The notes under the pieces: model-generated
The model's input: the letters and a program-made list of their open reading frames with translations, nothing else
Database searches by the model: none
What the model was told of the DNA's origin: nothing
From: a virus
IMG/VR virus record: IMGVR_UViG_3300048672_001066
Location: 1 to 28,234 of that record
Direction: 5' to 3' (one strand)
DNA length: 28,234 nt
In this document: positions 19,245-27,192 of the stretch, one piece after another
Numbering within the stretch: the stretch's first letter is position 1
Layout of the letters: every line of letters begins with the position of its first letter
Program-made: the position numbers and the translations under genes

Positions 19245-20556
19245 TTTCGCCCTCCACAAATTCCAACAAGAAGCCTGGGATGCTCTCGAAGATGAAAAGA
19301 TAAGAGAAGTCGCACTCCTTGCCGGCATACAATCTGGAAAGACAAGTTTCGGTGCGCTCGCCACAACAAAGAAAATAGGCGTCCTGAGAAATAAACATAA
19401 AGACTGTAATTTCATCGTAGCCGCGGACACCTATAAAACACTCAGCCAATCGACAGTGCCAACACTGCTTAAGTTCACGAACCAGGGCCTTGGTATCTAT
19501 AATCAGCAAAGACAAGAGATTGAATTAAAAGGCGGTGGGAAGATCTATCTCCGCACATCTACCGATCCGTGGTCTGTTGAGGGTATACCGAACTGCGCCT
19601 TCGCTTGGGTTGATGAATCTGGAAAATGCAGCAAGCTCTTTCAAACGAACATCCTAGGCCGCGTGGCAAGACTCTCAGGTCAAGCCCTTTACACCTCGAC
19701 ACCCTACGCCATGAACTGGCTTTATCATGATGTTGAAAAACCGTTCCTCTCAGGCGAGAGAAAAGATATTCACCTCGTTCGATTTTCATCAGCCGATAAT
19801 CCGTCATTCCCTCGCGAGGAGTTTGAACGGCAAAGACAGATCTTAGACTCCCGAATGTTTCGCATGAAATATATGGGAGTTCATGAACGAATGCAGGGTC
19901 TCGTTTATGAGACACCAGACGATGTATTCGTCGAAGCCGATCAGCTTCCTAAAAACACACGCTACTTTGCTGGCGTTGACTGGGGTTTTGCCCAAGGCCA
20001 TGAGTTCGCCATCGTCGTGAGAGCCATTACCATTGACGGCTATCGTTATGAAGTTGACGAGTACAAATCAGCCGGTCTCGATCCTCAACAGCAAGTAGAT
20101 GCCTGTAAAGCGAAGGCGGGAATCTGGGGCATAGAGCGCTTCTTCTGTGATCCTGCGCGGCCAGACATGATTGCATCAATGAACAAGGCGGGACTTAAAA
20201 GCACAGGATTTCATGTCGGAAATGAATCCTATAAGCCGCTCATTCCAGGGATCAATAAGCATTATGAGTTAATAAAGTCTGGAAAATATAAAATTTGGCG
20301 ATCAAAATGTCCTCATCTTACTGATGAACTTGAAACATATCATTGGCCAGAATATCACGACGACAAGGAGCCTAAAGAGGTGCCAGTAGCTATAAATGAC
20401 CATTGTTTAGATGCGGCTCGCTACCTCACCATTGGTACAATGAATATTTGTATTAAAGATCCGCCGAAGGCCATTATCTCGCAGCGATTCCCAGAGCGTG
20501 ACTTCTGGAATCCCGCAAAGAAATCTAAACAAAAGAAAAGTTGGGATGCTTACTAA
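19195..20556 (+). CDS. terL: Terminase large subunit
   Basis: The 453-residue motor has an N-terminal ATPase with Walker A G44-I-Q-S-G-K-T50 and Walker B ending A-F-A-W-V-D140-E141. A coupling motif Y-T-S-T-P follows near residue 168. The C-terminal RNase H-like nuclease shows its acidic residues in G-V-D262-W-G, F-F-C-D-P and H-C-L-D-A. It uses ATP to pump DNA into the empty head and cuts the concatemer. The length is normal for the family. The start at 19195 overlaps the small subunit by 50 bases; the first ~20 residues are poorly conserved, so a slightly later start is possible. The stop overlaps the next gene as TAATG. Confidence 0.93.
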   Translation: MSSPAKVQSGFNFQTNDFALHKFQQEAWDALEDEKIREVALLAGIQSGKTSFGALATTKKIGVLRNKHKDCNFIVAADTYKTLSQSTVPTLLKFTNQGLGIYNQQRQEIELKGGGKIYLRTSTDPWSVEGIPNCAFAWVDESGKCSKLFQTNILGRVARLSGQALYTSTPYAMNWLYHDVEKPFLSGERKDIHLVRFSSADNPSFPREEFERQRQILDSRMFRMKYMGVHERMQGLVYETPDDVFVEADQLPKNTRYFAGVDWGFAQGHEFAIVVRAITIDGYRYEVDEYKSAGLDPQQQVDACKAKAGIWGIERFFCDPARPDMIASMNKAGLKSTGFHVGNESYKPLIPGINKHYELIKSGKYKIWRSKCPHLTDELETYHWPEYHDDKEPKEVPVAINDHCLDAARYLTIGTMNICIKDPPKAIISQRFPERDFWNPAKKSKQKKSWDAY

Positions 20557-20879
20557 TGCCAAGATACCAATACTCTTGCCCTGAATGTTTAAAAGAAATC
20601 GAAGTCGTGAAATCAATTGCTCAGCTTGAAGAACGTGAACTGTGCGATAAATGTAAAAAAAGAATGGTTCGTATCTTAACGGCCGTGCAGCTGAGCCCGA
20701 AAATTAGGGTCTTTAATCCGCATTTTAACCATGGCCTGGGCCGACACGTTGAGTCACAACGCGATATTAATGAAGAAATAGCCCGGATCAAAGGTGAAAC
20801 AGGAAAAGAGATTGTAGAAGTAGGTACCGACACATTAGATTCTGTGAAGAAAACTTATAAAAAGTATACACTCGATTAG
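20556..20879 (+). CDS. FmdB-type zinc-ribbon protein
   Basis: ATG 20556 shares a base with the terminase stop (TAATG); the frame start at 20541 is rejected. The first ~45 residues form a four-cysteine ribbon (Y-Q-Y-S-C-P-E-C ... L-C-D-K-C) like the FmdB family. The rest is a soluble charged segment (H-F-N-H-G-L-G near 70, I-A-R-I-K-G-E-T-G-K). Genes of this type often sit between terminase and portal in phages, role unknown. It may help head assembly or packaging. Confidence 0.65.
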   Translation: MPRYQYSCPECLKEIEVVKSIAQLEERELCDKCKKRMVRILTAVQLSPKIRVFNPHFNHGLGRHVESQRDINEEIARIKGETGKEIVEVGTDTLDSVKKTYKKYTLD

Positions 20880-20894
20880 TGGGGAAAATAATCA

Positions 20895-22742
20895 ATGTCT
20901 ATCGTTTCAGAATTTGAACAAGTGCCACTGAGCACCAGACAAGAAATTCCAGCCGATCAACCCGAAACAGACCGAGACCTCGTTAAGAAAATTAATGATC
21001 TTCTCAATAGATCCAAACGTCATCGTAAACGATACGATGCCGACTGGAACTATAACTATGAGTTCGTCTGCTCGGGACGACAATGGTCAATCGATCGACC
21101 ACGCTGGAGATTCGGTGAAGTTGTAAACGTCCTCTGGTCAACCATCATGACGGAAATCGCGCTTCAAACCGATGGCAAACCTAAAGCTGAGTTCTCCTCG
21201 GCAGAGCCAAATGATGCCGCGTTTACTGACATCCTCAGTGAAGTGCATCAATCGAACTGGGAGAAATATAAATGGTCCTCTGTAATCTCTGGACTACTCT
21301 TTCACTCGAAGCTTTATCACGCGGCCCATGCTGAAGTGGTGTGGGATCCTGATATGAACTCAGGTCTCGGTGACGTCTGCTTCCGTGAGCTAGATCCATT
21401 CTATTGCTATGTGGATCCACGCGCCTCTGACGTGAATAAGGGCCGTAAAGCCAGATGGTTTATCTATGCTGAGCCCCGTCCCACATCGGAACTAAAGCTT
21501 AAGTATCCTGATAAGAAAGATAAGATTAAGGCGGATATTTCCCTCTTGAATCAACATCAGGATTCGACTCAAACAGGGCGTATTTATACCAATTTCGATC
21601 CCTACAGTCCTAGCCGACTACCATCGTCTGCGACTGCAACGGGTGAGGTGTACGGAGGGGAGCCTCACACGGTTTTAATTCGCGCTTGGCTTCGAGATGA
21701 TACCTTAGAGGAAATCTGCGAAGAAAAAGATAATGAAGCTGGCGAGAAATCAAAGGAATATATTCTTCGAAAGAAGTATCCCACAGGCCGGTACATTGAA
21801 ATCTGTAACAACGAACTTCTGTTTGATGGACCTCCAGGGGTTGAGATTCAAGGCAACTGGGTTCCTTACGAAGACGACGCCTTCCCTGTTGCCAGGCTTG
21901 TAAACTACAACATGCCGTTAGAGTATTATGGGGAAAATGAGTGTACACACACCAAGGGCCCCCAGAAACTCGTTAACTATATCTGGTCTTACATCATGGA
22001 TATGTTCCGCACACAGGCTAATCCGATTACGGTCATTGGCACTGGCGCGAACGTTGATGAGGAAGAAGTTACAAACGAACCAGGCTCTATTGTTCACGCT
22101 GACGATGTAAATCAGTTTAAACGCGAGCAGGGCGTTCCCGTAACTCCGGGCTCCTTTGATCTTTTAGGCCAAGCGCTTGCTAATTTCGACAAGGTCCAAG
22201 GGATGCAAGACGTGCAGCGCGGAGCCGATGTCTCGAATGCGACCTCTGGCCTTATGTTAGAGGGCTACTTAGAAGCGGCTCAAACCAGGCCCAGATTAAA
22301 GAATCGTAATCTTGATGATTTCCTTCAAGACGTTGGAGAGCTGATCCTTAAGCGGATGCTTCAGTTTTACACACAACCCAGGGTTTATCGGATTGTAAAT
22401 AAGCTCGGTTTTCCCGAATTTGTGGAGTTTTATGTCCCGGAATTACAAGATGCTAATGGAAAGACGTCACGTGTAGCCCGTATTAAACGAGTGTCTACGC
22501 TTCCGAACGGTCAGACTCTAACCGATCAGACTGAGGTTGATGTGAAAGGATTGCCAGATGTCAGAATCACCTCGGGTTCAGCCCTTCCCTACGCGAAGGC
22601 GCAGAAAGCTCAAACGGCTCTTACGTACTTTAACGCGGGGGCTATCGACACTGAAGAACTCCTTAAATCGGTTGATTGGCCTAACTTCGAAGAAGTGATT
22701 AAGCGCATGGCGCAAAATCCTCCACAACAACCACAGAGGTAA
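20895..22742 (+). CDS. Portal protein
   Basis: The 615-residue protein lies directly after the terminase and before the scaffold and capsid genes. It has the portal-type opening (helical, charged; Y-N-Y-E-F-V-C-S-G-R-Q-W, then I-M-T-E-I-A-L). A central region contains L-D-P-F-Y-C-Y-V-D-P, frequent in large portals, and the C-terminal half is helical. Portals form the twelve-subunit ring through which DNA enters and leaves the head. The length fits the larger portals of P22-like or related phages. The ribosome site GGGGAAA precedes ATG 20895. No sequence motif is absolute for this family, so the call rests on order and overall character. Confidence 0.8.
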   Translation: MSIVSEFEQVPLSTRQEIPADQPETDRDLVKKINDLLNRSKRHRKRYDADWNYNYEFVCSGRQWSIDRPRWRFGEVVNVLWSTIMTEIALQTDGKPKAEFSSAEPNDAAFTDILSEVHQSNWEKYKWSSVISGLLFHSKLYHAAHAEVVWDPDMNSGLGDVCFRELDPFYCYVDPRASDVNKGRKARWFIYAEPRPTSELKLKYPDKKDKIKADISLLNQHQDSTQTGRIYTNFDPYSPSRLPSSATATGEVYGGEPHTVLIRAWLRDDTLEEICEEKDNEAGEKSKEYILRKKYPTGRYIEICNNELLFDGPPGVEIQGNWVPYEDDAFPVARLVNYNMPLEYYGENECTHTKGPQKLVNYIWSYIMDMFRTQANPITVIGTGANVDEEEVTNEPGSIVHADDVNQFKREQGVPVTPGSFDLLGQALANFDKVQGMQDVQRGADVSNATSGLMLEGYLEAAQTRPRLKNRNLDDFLQDVGELILKRMLQFYTQPRVYRIVNKLGFPEFVEFYVPELQDANGKTSRVARIKRVSTLPNGQTLTDQTEVDVKGLPDVRITSGSALPYAKAQKAQTALTYFNAGAIDTEELLKSVDWPNFEEVIKRMAQNPPQQPQR

Positions 22743-22745
22743 TCT

Positions 22746-23114
22746 ATGCCAACACGCATTATTCATAAGCAGTTGGCTCAGAGGAAGCTTTCAACCACAA
22801 CGCCGACCGTGATCTATAGTTGCCCAAGCGATTCAACGACAACGTATATACACACTATTGTGTCTGCGAATGTCGATAATGTGGCCCGGTCATACTCGCT
22901 GTTTTTAAATCCAAACTCGAATACAGCGGTTGATGGCGATCAAAATACATTATTTGACACGGAATCATTAGCTGCTCACGCTCATGATGTGCATACGTTT
23001 CCAGATGATTGCGCGCTGATATTAAATAAAAGCGGTGCGTCATTAATCGCGATTGCAGCAACGGCAAATTCGGTGGTCATCTCTGTTTTTGGTAAAGAGG
23101 TTATTGAAACTTGA
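22746..23114 (+). CDS. Virion-type protein (122 aa)
   Basis: ATG 22746 follows AGAGGTAA. The product is beta-rich with many Ser, Thr and Asn residues (S-T-T-T-P-T-V-I-Y, S-N-T-A-V-D-G-D). It has no membrane segment or enzymatic motif. It ends V-V-I-S-V-F-G-K-E-V. Placement between portal and scaffold suggests a minor head protein. No family is recognised. Confidence 0.55.
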   Translation: MPTRIIHKQLAQRKLSTTTPTVIYSCPSDSTTTYIHTIVSANVDNVARSYSLFLNPNSNTAVDGDQNTLFDTESLAAHAHDVHTFPDDCALILNKSGASLIAIAATANSVVISVFGKEVIET

Positions 23115-23240
23115 CGTTATAATTTTAGAAGTATTCATTTAGAATCAATAAGGGGGGAAGATTGATAGACAGCCGACATAAGATCCGATCATCGAACTTC
23201 CATAATCACCTTCCCCCCAACAACTCGAAGGGGAAATAAA
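23115..23240. promoter_or_regulatory. Longest gap in the late operon, with an inverted repeat
   Basis: GGGGGGAAG (23152-23160) and CTTCCCCCC (23210-23218) are exact reverse complements separated by 49 bases. A perfect TATAAT lies at 23118-23123, but the matching -35 is poor. Since late genes here are otherwise nearly contiguous, the 126-base gap probably carries a promoter, a processing hairpin or an attenuator. Confidence 0.4.
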
Positions 23241-23507
23241 ATGCAAGATCCAAACGCGCAACCCGCGCCTGAACAAGGCGGAGATTCCGCAGTCAATGTC
23301 ATGATGAAAGTAAAAGAAGTTCTGGCCAAACTTCAAGAGGTCGCTCCGAATGAGTTTCCTCCTGAAGCACAAAAACTTCTTCAAACCGCTGCGGCTTCCT
23401 ATGACGGATTTCTTCAAATGCTGATGGGAAAACCTGAACAAGGTCAACCCGCACAAGCGCCACAAACTGAAATGGCTGCTGGTGCAAAGCAGGCTGTTCC
23501 TGCATGA
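23241..23507 (+). CDS. Small head-module protein with C-terminal E-M-A-A-G motif (88 aa)
   Basis: ATG 23241 follows AAGGGGAAA. The product is acidic and helical in the middle (V-K-E-V-L-A-K-L-Q-E-V; L-L-Q-T-A-A-A-S-Y-D-G-F-L) with Gln/Pro-rich ends. It ends Q-T-E-M-A-A-G-A-K-Q-A-V-P-A. The same terminal pattern recurs in the next gene. It sits just before the scaffold, so an assembly role is plausible. No family is recognised. Confidence 0.55.
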   Translation: MQDPNAQPAPEQGGDSAVNVMMKVKEVLAKLQEVAPNEFPPEAQKLLQTAAASYDGFLQMLMGKPEQGQPAQAPQTEMAAGAKQAVPA

Positions 23508-23658
23508 AAACCGCCGAACAAATCTTAAAAGCAATTCAAGCCAATGATGCTGAGTTGCTCGCAACCCTTCTCAAGGCTTTCGTTTCTGAATGTGAAATGG
23601 AAGATGAGGAAGAAGAAGATTCAAAACAAATGGGTCCTCAAGACGAAATGGCTGCTGG
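23469..23658 (+). repeat. 14-base direct repeat encoding a shared C-terminal motif
   Basis: GAAATGGCTGCTGG occurs at 23469-23482 and again at 23645-23658, in frame in two adjacent genes. Both copies encode E-M-A-A-G near the C terminus. Confidence 0.7.
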
Positions 23659-23683
23659 GAAAAAAGCAATTCCCTACGAATAG
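23504..23683 (+). CDS. Small acidic head-module protein (59 aa)
   Basis: The ATG overlaps the previous stop (ATGA). The product has a helical first half (A-E-Q-I-L-K-A-I-Q-A-N-D-A-E-L-L-A-T-L-L), an acidic block (E-D-E-E-E-E-D) and the ending Q-D-E-M-A-A-G-K-K-A-I-P. The shared ending with the previous gene suggests a common binding partner or a processing signal. No family is recognised. Confidence 0.55.
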   Translation: MKTAEQILKAIQANDAELLATLLKAFVSECEMEDEEEEDSKQMGPQDEMAAGKKAIPYE

Positions 23684-23691
23684 GAGATTAG

Positions 23692-24654
23692 ATGCCTTCA
23701 GATGAACAATATCTCGCGGAAGCGGGATTAGATGCAGAAACAGGAGAAGCTAAAAAAGCTGACGCCACTGCCTCTGAACAACCACAACCCGAAGCAGTTC
23801 CGACTGCCAAAGACGTGGAAATGTTCGAGGTTCAGGGGGCAAAGTATCCGGTCGATACGAAGTTTAAACTCACACATGGTGGGAAGGTGCTTGATGTACC
23901 TTACTCGACTCTTGCCAACACGTATCGGCAATGGCAGCACATGCAAGACAAGTGGACCAGTGAGTACAAGCCTAAGATTGATGAATTTCAAAAGCTGCGC
24001 CCTGAGTTTGATAAGTACAAGGGCTTCTATGATAAGTACGGTCAACTTCAGACCTGGAGTGAGCAGAACCCACAAGACTGGGATGTGCTCTGGAATCTTT
24101 ACCAGAATAAAGATAAGCATCTGTTAGATGCAAAGACCGCTGGTGGGCAGCCGGCACCAGGTAATCCAAATCTTCAGCCGATTACTGAGAACCTCTCAAA
24201 GCTACAAAAAGAGTTAGAGGACCTACGGGGGTTCAAGACTCAGTTTGAACAAAAGCAACAAGAAGAGGCTCAGCGTAAAGACACAGAAGCGGTGATGGCT
24301 GAAGTCAAACAGTTTAAAGAATCGTATCCTGAACTTAATCTTGATGAGCGTGATCCTGATGGTGTGAGCCTTTGGGGAAAAGTCATTCAATATGGGATTG
24401 AGAACAAGTTACCAACATTTAAAGCCGCCGCTAATTTATACCTTGAAGAAAGACTGCGTGATATTTGGTCAACACGATCAAGAACCGAAACAGTCAAAAG
24501 CTTTCAAGCGGATAATAAAGCTGGCGTAATTAAGCGAAGCGCTACTCCGATTCGGGGTGAAGGTGCAAAGCCTAATGTAAAACAACTCTCGTATGCGGAA
24601 CTGGCTGATATGGCTAAAAATGGAGCCTTCCAAGACGCTGCGGGGCAACAATAA
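23692..24654 (+). CDS. Scaffold-like head assembly protein
   Basis: The 320-residue protein lies immediately before the major capsid gene and has the character of scaffolds. The N terminus is acidic and disordered (A-E-A-G-L-D-A-E-T-G-E-A). A long charged, Lys/Glu/Gln-rich coiled-coil centre follows (L-S-K-L-Q-K-E-L-E-D-L-R; F-E-Q-K-Q-Q-E-E-A-Q-R). The C-terminal part is basic and may contact the capsid protein (K-A-G-V-I-K-R-S-A-T-P-I-R). Scaffolds guide shell assembly and leave before packaging. No protease domain is visible. ATG 23692 follows AGGAGA. Confidence 0.75.
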   Translation: MPSDEQYLAEAGLDAETGEAKKADATASEQPQPEAVPTAKDVEMFEVQGAKYPVDTKFKLTHGGKVLDVPYSTLANTYRQWQHMQDKWTSEYKPKIDEFQKLRPEFDKYKGFYDKYGQLQTWSEQNPQDWDVLWNLYQNKDKHLLDAKTAGGQPAPGNPNLQPITENLSKLQKELEDLRGFKTQFEQKQQEEAQRKDTEAVMAEVKQFKESYPELNLDERDPDGVSLWGKVIQYGIENKLPTFKAAANLYLEERLRDIWSTRSRTETVKSFQADNKAGVIKRSATPIRGEGAKPNVKQLSYAELADMAKNGAFQDAAGQQ

Positions 24655-24682
24655 TATTAATTTAATTTAAGGGGAATTATAT

Positions 24683-25615
24683 ATGGCAGTTTCAGTGAGT
24701 GCGATTAACGCCATCACAAAACAAGCATTTATTCCTAAGTTGCAAGACAACGTGATTAAGTCGAACGCTCTTCTCACTTCGCTTGAGAAGAACGGCGGCC
24801 TTGAGAATCTGGACGGCGGGCAAGACGTGAGAGTCCCAGTTCGCTATGCCAGGTTTGCAGCTCGGGGATGGTATCAAGGTTCTGAGAGTCAAATCAGCGC
24901 CTATAATGAGAAAAAGACGGCCCTCGTTTTCGATTGGGCTCAATTTTACACCAACATCACTATTAGCGGTCTCGATAAGTTGAAGAACGCCGGTGAGAAC
25001 AAGGTCATTGACCATGTTCGCTCTGAAGTCGAAACGGCTGAAGAAGATATTCGGGATTCATTTGGTACAGGGCTTTATAGCAACGGTTCTACTGATCCTA
25101 AATCGATCATCGGACTTGGCGCTATCTTGAGCACCTCTAATACCTACGGTGGAATTTCGCAATCCAGCGAATCATGGCTGCAATCGAACATCGATAGCTC
25201 CACAACCACTATGACTCTTGGAAAACTTCAAACTATGTTTGAATCGGCTGTTCACGGTGCGGATAAACCGAATCTGGCAGTCACCACCAAGACACTTTTC
25301 AACGCTTACTGGGCTTTGCTGCAACCGCAACAAAGATTCAGTGACGGGGAAATGGCCTCGGCTGGATTCAAGAATTTATTGTTCAATGGCGCGACAGTTT
25401 TGATGGATGAGTATTGCACTGCATCTCTGTTTGCGTTTTTGAATACCAAGTTCTTAAAACTATACAGCCATAAAGATCGTAAATTTCCTGGCCAATATGT
25501 GGACTTCAGGAAGTTCTTTGATCAAGACGCTGAAATTGCTTCTATGCAATGGGCTGGGGCATTTGTTTGCTCGGCACCTCGTATGCAAGCGGCTTTAACG
25601 GCTTTAACGGCTTAA
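24683..25615 (+). CDS. Major capsid protein
   Basis: The 310-residue protein has landmarks I recall from one group of phage major capsid proteins: an N-terminal helix with I-P-K-L-Q-D-N-V and L-L-T-S-L-E-K-N, V-R-V-P-V-R-Y, F-D-W-A-Q-F-Y-T-N-I-T-I-S-G-L-D, K-N-A-G-E-N-K-V-I-D and I-I-G-L-G-A-I-L. A Ser/Thr-rich stretch (about residues 140-180, with S-T-S-N-T-Y and S-S-T-T-T-M) could be exposed on the capsid. The position after scaffold and portal supports the call. The C terminus ends in A-L-T-A-L-T-A, encoded by a tandem nine-base repeat at 25591-25608. It would form the icosahedral shell, presumably with the HK97 fold. Confidence 0.85.
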   Translation: MAVSVSAINAITKQAFIPKLQDNVIKSNALLTSLEKNGGLENLDGGQDVRVPVRYARFAARGWYQGSESQISAYNEKKTALVFDWAQFYTNITISGLDKLKNAGENKVIDHVRSEVETAEEDIRDSFGTGLYSNGSTDPKSIIGLGAILSTSNTYGGISQSSESWLQSNIDSSTTTMTLGKLQTMFESAVHGADKPNLAVTTKTLFNAYWALLQPQQRFSDGEMASAGFKNLLFNGATVLMDEYCTASLFAFLNTKFLKLYSHKDRKFPGQYVDFRKFFDQDAEIASMQWAGAFVCSAPRMQAALTALTA

Positions 25616-25633
25616 TTAAGAAAGGGGATTAAA

Positions 25634-25957
25634 ATGCCAGTACAATCAGAATCTAGATTTTTTGCTGATGCCGGTCTCGGATCGGTCTCGGCTACTGTGG
25701 CAAGTCTTCCTGTTGGATGCATTCTTGGAGAAGAACGCATTAATGCAGGAATTCGCTATAAGCTTTGCTATAACGCGGGAACTGCCGCGATTGGCCAAGG
25801 TAAAGTAGCGGCACCAGTGCTTGCGAATTGCACTCCCGGATCCGTGGCTGTATCGACGACTTCTCGTTCGATGCATCACATGGGCGCGGTTGTTGCTTCA
25901 AGGGTGTCGTCGGACCTATGGTGGGCGATGCTGCATCACTTCCTACTGGAAGCTTGA
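25634..25957 (+). CDS. Head decoration-like protein, N-terminal part of an interrupted frame
   Basis: ATG 25634 follows AAAGGGGATT. The first ~88 residues are beta-type and small-residue-rich (G-I-R-Y-K-L-C-Y-N-A-G, A-I-G-Q-G-K-V-A-A-P-V), like small decoration proteins encoded after capsid genes. After A-V-V-A (about residue 88) the frame gives a nonsense-like end (S-S-D-L-W-W-A-M-L-H-H) and stops at 25957. The -1 frame continues in the expected style to 26097. The full product would be about 154 residues. The break lies around 25895-25899. Confidence 0.6.
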   Translation: MPVQSESRFFADAGLGSVSATVASLPVGCILGEERINAGIRYKLCYNAGTAAIGQGKVAAPVLANCTPGSVAVSTTSRSMHHMGAVVASRVSSDLWWAMLHHFLLEA

Positions 25958-26097
25958 TCTGCGTAGGCGATTCGGGCGCCATTACTTTGATGCCCACTGG
26001 AAGCACCGCAACCGGATGGATTCCTTCCGGATACGTGATTACCACTGTATCAAATGGTGGAACCGCTACCGGTAACTGCTTCGTAGACTTCGCTTAA
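25897..26097 (+). pseudogene. C-terminal part of the decoration-like protein, shifted frame
   Basis: In the -1 frame relative to 25634, the sequence reads F-K-G-V-V-G-P-M-V-G-D-A-A, then G-S-L-I-C-V-G-D-S-G-A-I-T, and ends C-F-V-D-F-A, beta-rich and Gly/Thr-rich like the N-terminal part. It has no start of its own near the join. The combined span 25634-26097 is one base short of whole codons, and one extra T in the CTT at 25896-25898 would restore it. Programmed -1 frameshifting is possible, but no classic slippery heptamer is seen. Confidence 0.5.
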
Positions 26098-26100
26098 TGT

Positions 26101-27183
26101 ATGATAAAGACGATTGATATAGATTTAACGTATCGACCAACAATTGACGGGCCGCCTGCTCGAGAAGGGGACCTTTTTCAAAAGGCTGCTTCGAATGACC
26201 AGGCGACCGTTCATCGTTGGCGAGATGTGTGGGTTGATTTAACAAAGAAGGCCAAAGAACGTTTTGGATCTTTTTCAGAGAAATCAATCGGCAAGCTCTA
26301 CGGTATAAATCGAATGAAGCCTGTGATCATTTGCGGCTCAGGCCCTAGTCTAAAGACGTCAATCGAATCTTTAAAGAATAACGCAAAGTCAGAACACCCC
26401 GTCATGGTGGTCTCTTGCTTGCACAACTTCGGATATTTTGAGGATGAGGGATTTCATGCTGATTATTATCTGACGTTAGATAGCGGTGAGATCACTGTGG
26501 CGGATGTTTTTGAAGGCAGAAAGCAACCACCAGAACATTACTGGGAAGCGACAAAGGGTAAAAAGCTTTTAGCAACTGTTGCCACGCATCCGACTCTGTT
26601 TGATCTCTGGCAAGGGGAAATCATTCTCTTTAACGTGATGATTCCAGACCTTGAGATTCAAACAAAGATTCAGGAGGTAGAGCGGTTTACGCATTATCTA
26701 TCGCCAGGTGGAAACGCCTTAGGAGGGGTATTTTATGCGGCTAAAGCGATCTTTTGTTCTGATCCTGTAATATTCGTAGGGGCTGACTTCTGCTTTGATA
26801 CGAATAATCAATTTCATTCTTATGCGACCCATTATGACGCTCCTGGGAGCTATGTCATGTGGCCGTCAATCTATTCAGAATTGAATCGAAAGACATGGCC
26901 ATCGTATTTGAACTTCAAGTTCTTCTTCGATCATTGTGCCTGTAAGGTGCCTGGGAACTATATAAATTGTTCTGAGGGGCTTTTAGGGGCCTATCCCGAG
27001 GGGAATATAAGGCAGTTCAAATATATGACGCTTCGAGACGCATTGCTTCCTTATGTTTCTATGGATGTAATGAGTCTTAAGTCGATTGATATGCAAACTG
27101 GGAATATCATTTCAAGTGAGGAATTAAGGTTGAAAGATTTGTTCAGTAATTCACAATATCCAAAAGACTTGGTTTTATTTTAG
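26101..27183 (+). CDS. Maf/DUF115-type glycosyltransferase, candidate nonulosonic acid transferase
   Basis: The central part matches the MptE/Maf (DUF115) family: V-I-I-C-G79-S-G-P-S-L84, V-V-S-C-L, the A-D121-Y-Y-L-T-L-D127 element, P-G-G-N-A and the late V-I-F-V-G227-A-D229-F. In bacteria with glycosylated flagella, Maf proteins transfer pseudaminic or legionaminic acid from the CMP-sugar to Ser/Thr of flagellin, and their core resembles sialyltransferases. The 360-residue length fits the core without the extra domains of flagellar Maf proteins. It sits among head genes, four bases after the decoration-like gene and before other virion genes, with no flagellar gene near. I infer that it glycosylates a virion protein. 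A 6-hydroxymethylpterin kinase (MptE) role is less likely. Confidence 0.7.
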   Translation: MIKTIDIDLTYRPTIDGPPAREGDLFQKAASNDQATVHRWRDVWVDLTKKAKERFGSFSEKSIGKLYGINRMKPVIICGSGPSLKTSIESLKNNAKSEHPVMVVSCLHNFGYFEDEGFHADYYLTLDSGEITVADVFEGRKQPPEHYWEATKGKKLLATVATHPTLFDLWQGEIILFNVMIPDLEIQTKIQEVERFTHYLSPGGNALGGVFYAAKAIFCSDPVIFVGADFCFDTNNQFHSYATHYDAPGSYVMWPSIYSELNRKTWPSYLNFKFFFDHCACKVPGNYINCSEGLLGAYPEGNIRQFKYMTLRDALLPYVSMDVMSLKSIDMQTGNIISSEELRLKDLFSNSQYPKDLVLF

Positions 27184-27192
27184 GAGGAAAAA

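Noticed and set aside
23118-23123. A perfect TATAAT after the gene ending at 23114.
   Set aside because: No acceptable -35 box lies 16-18 bases upstream, so it is mentioned only as part of the gap and not called as a promoter.
23728-24127. Long frames on both strands (about 130 codons each) overlapping the scaffold gene.
   Set aside because: The scaffold frame has a good ribosome site and the expected charged coiled-coil character; the others are low-complexity shadows.
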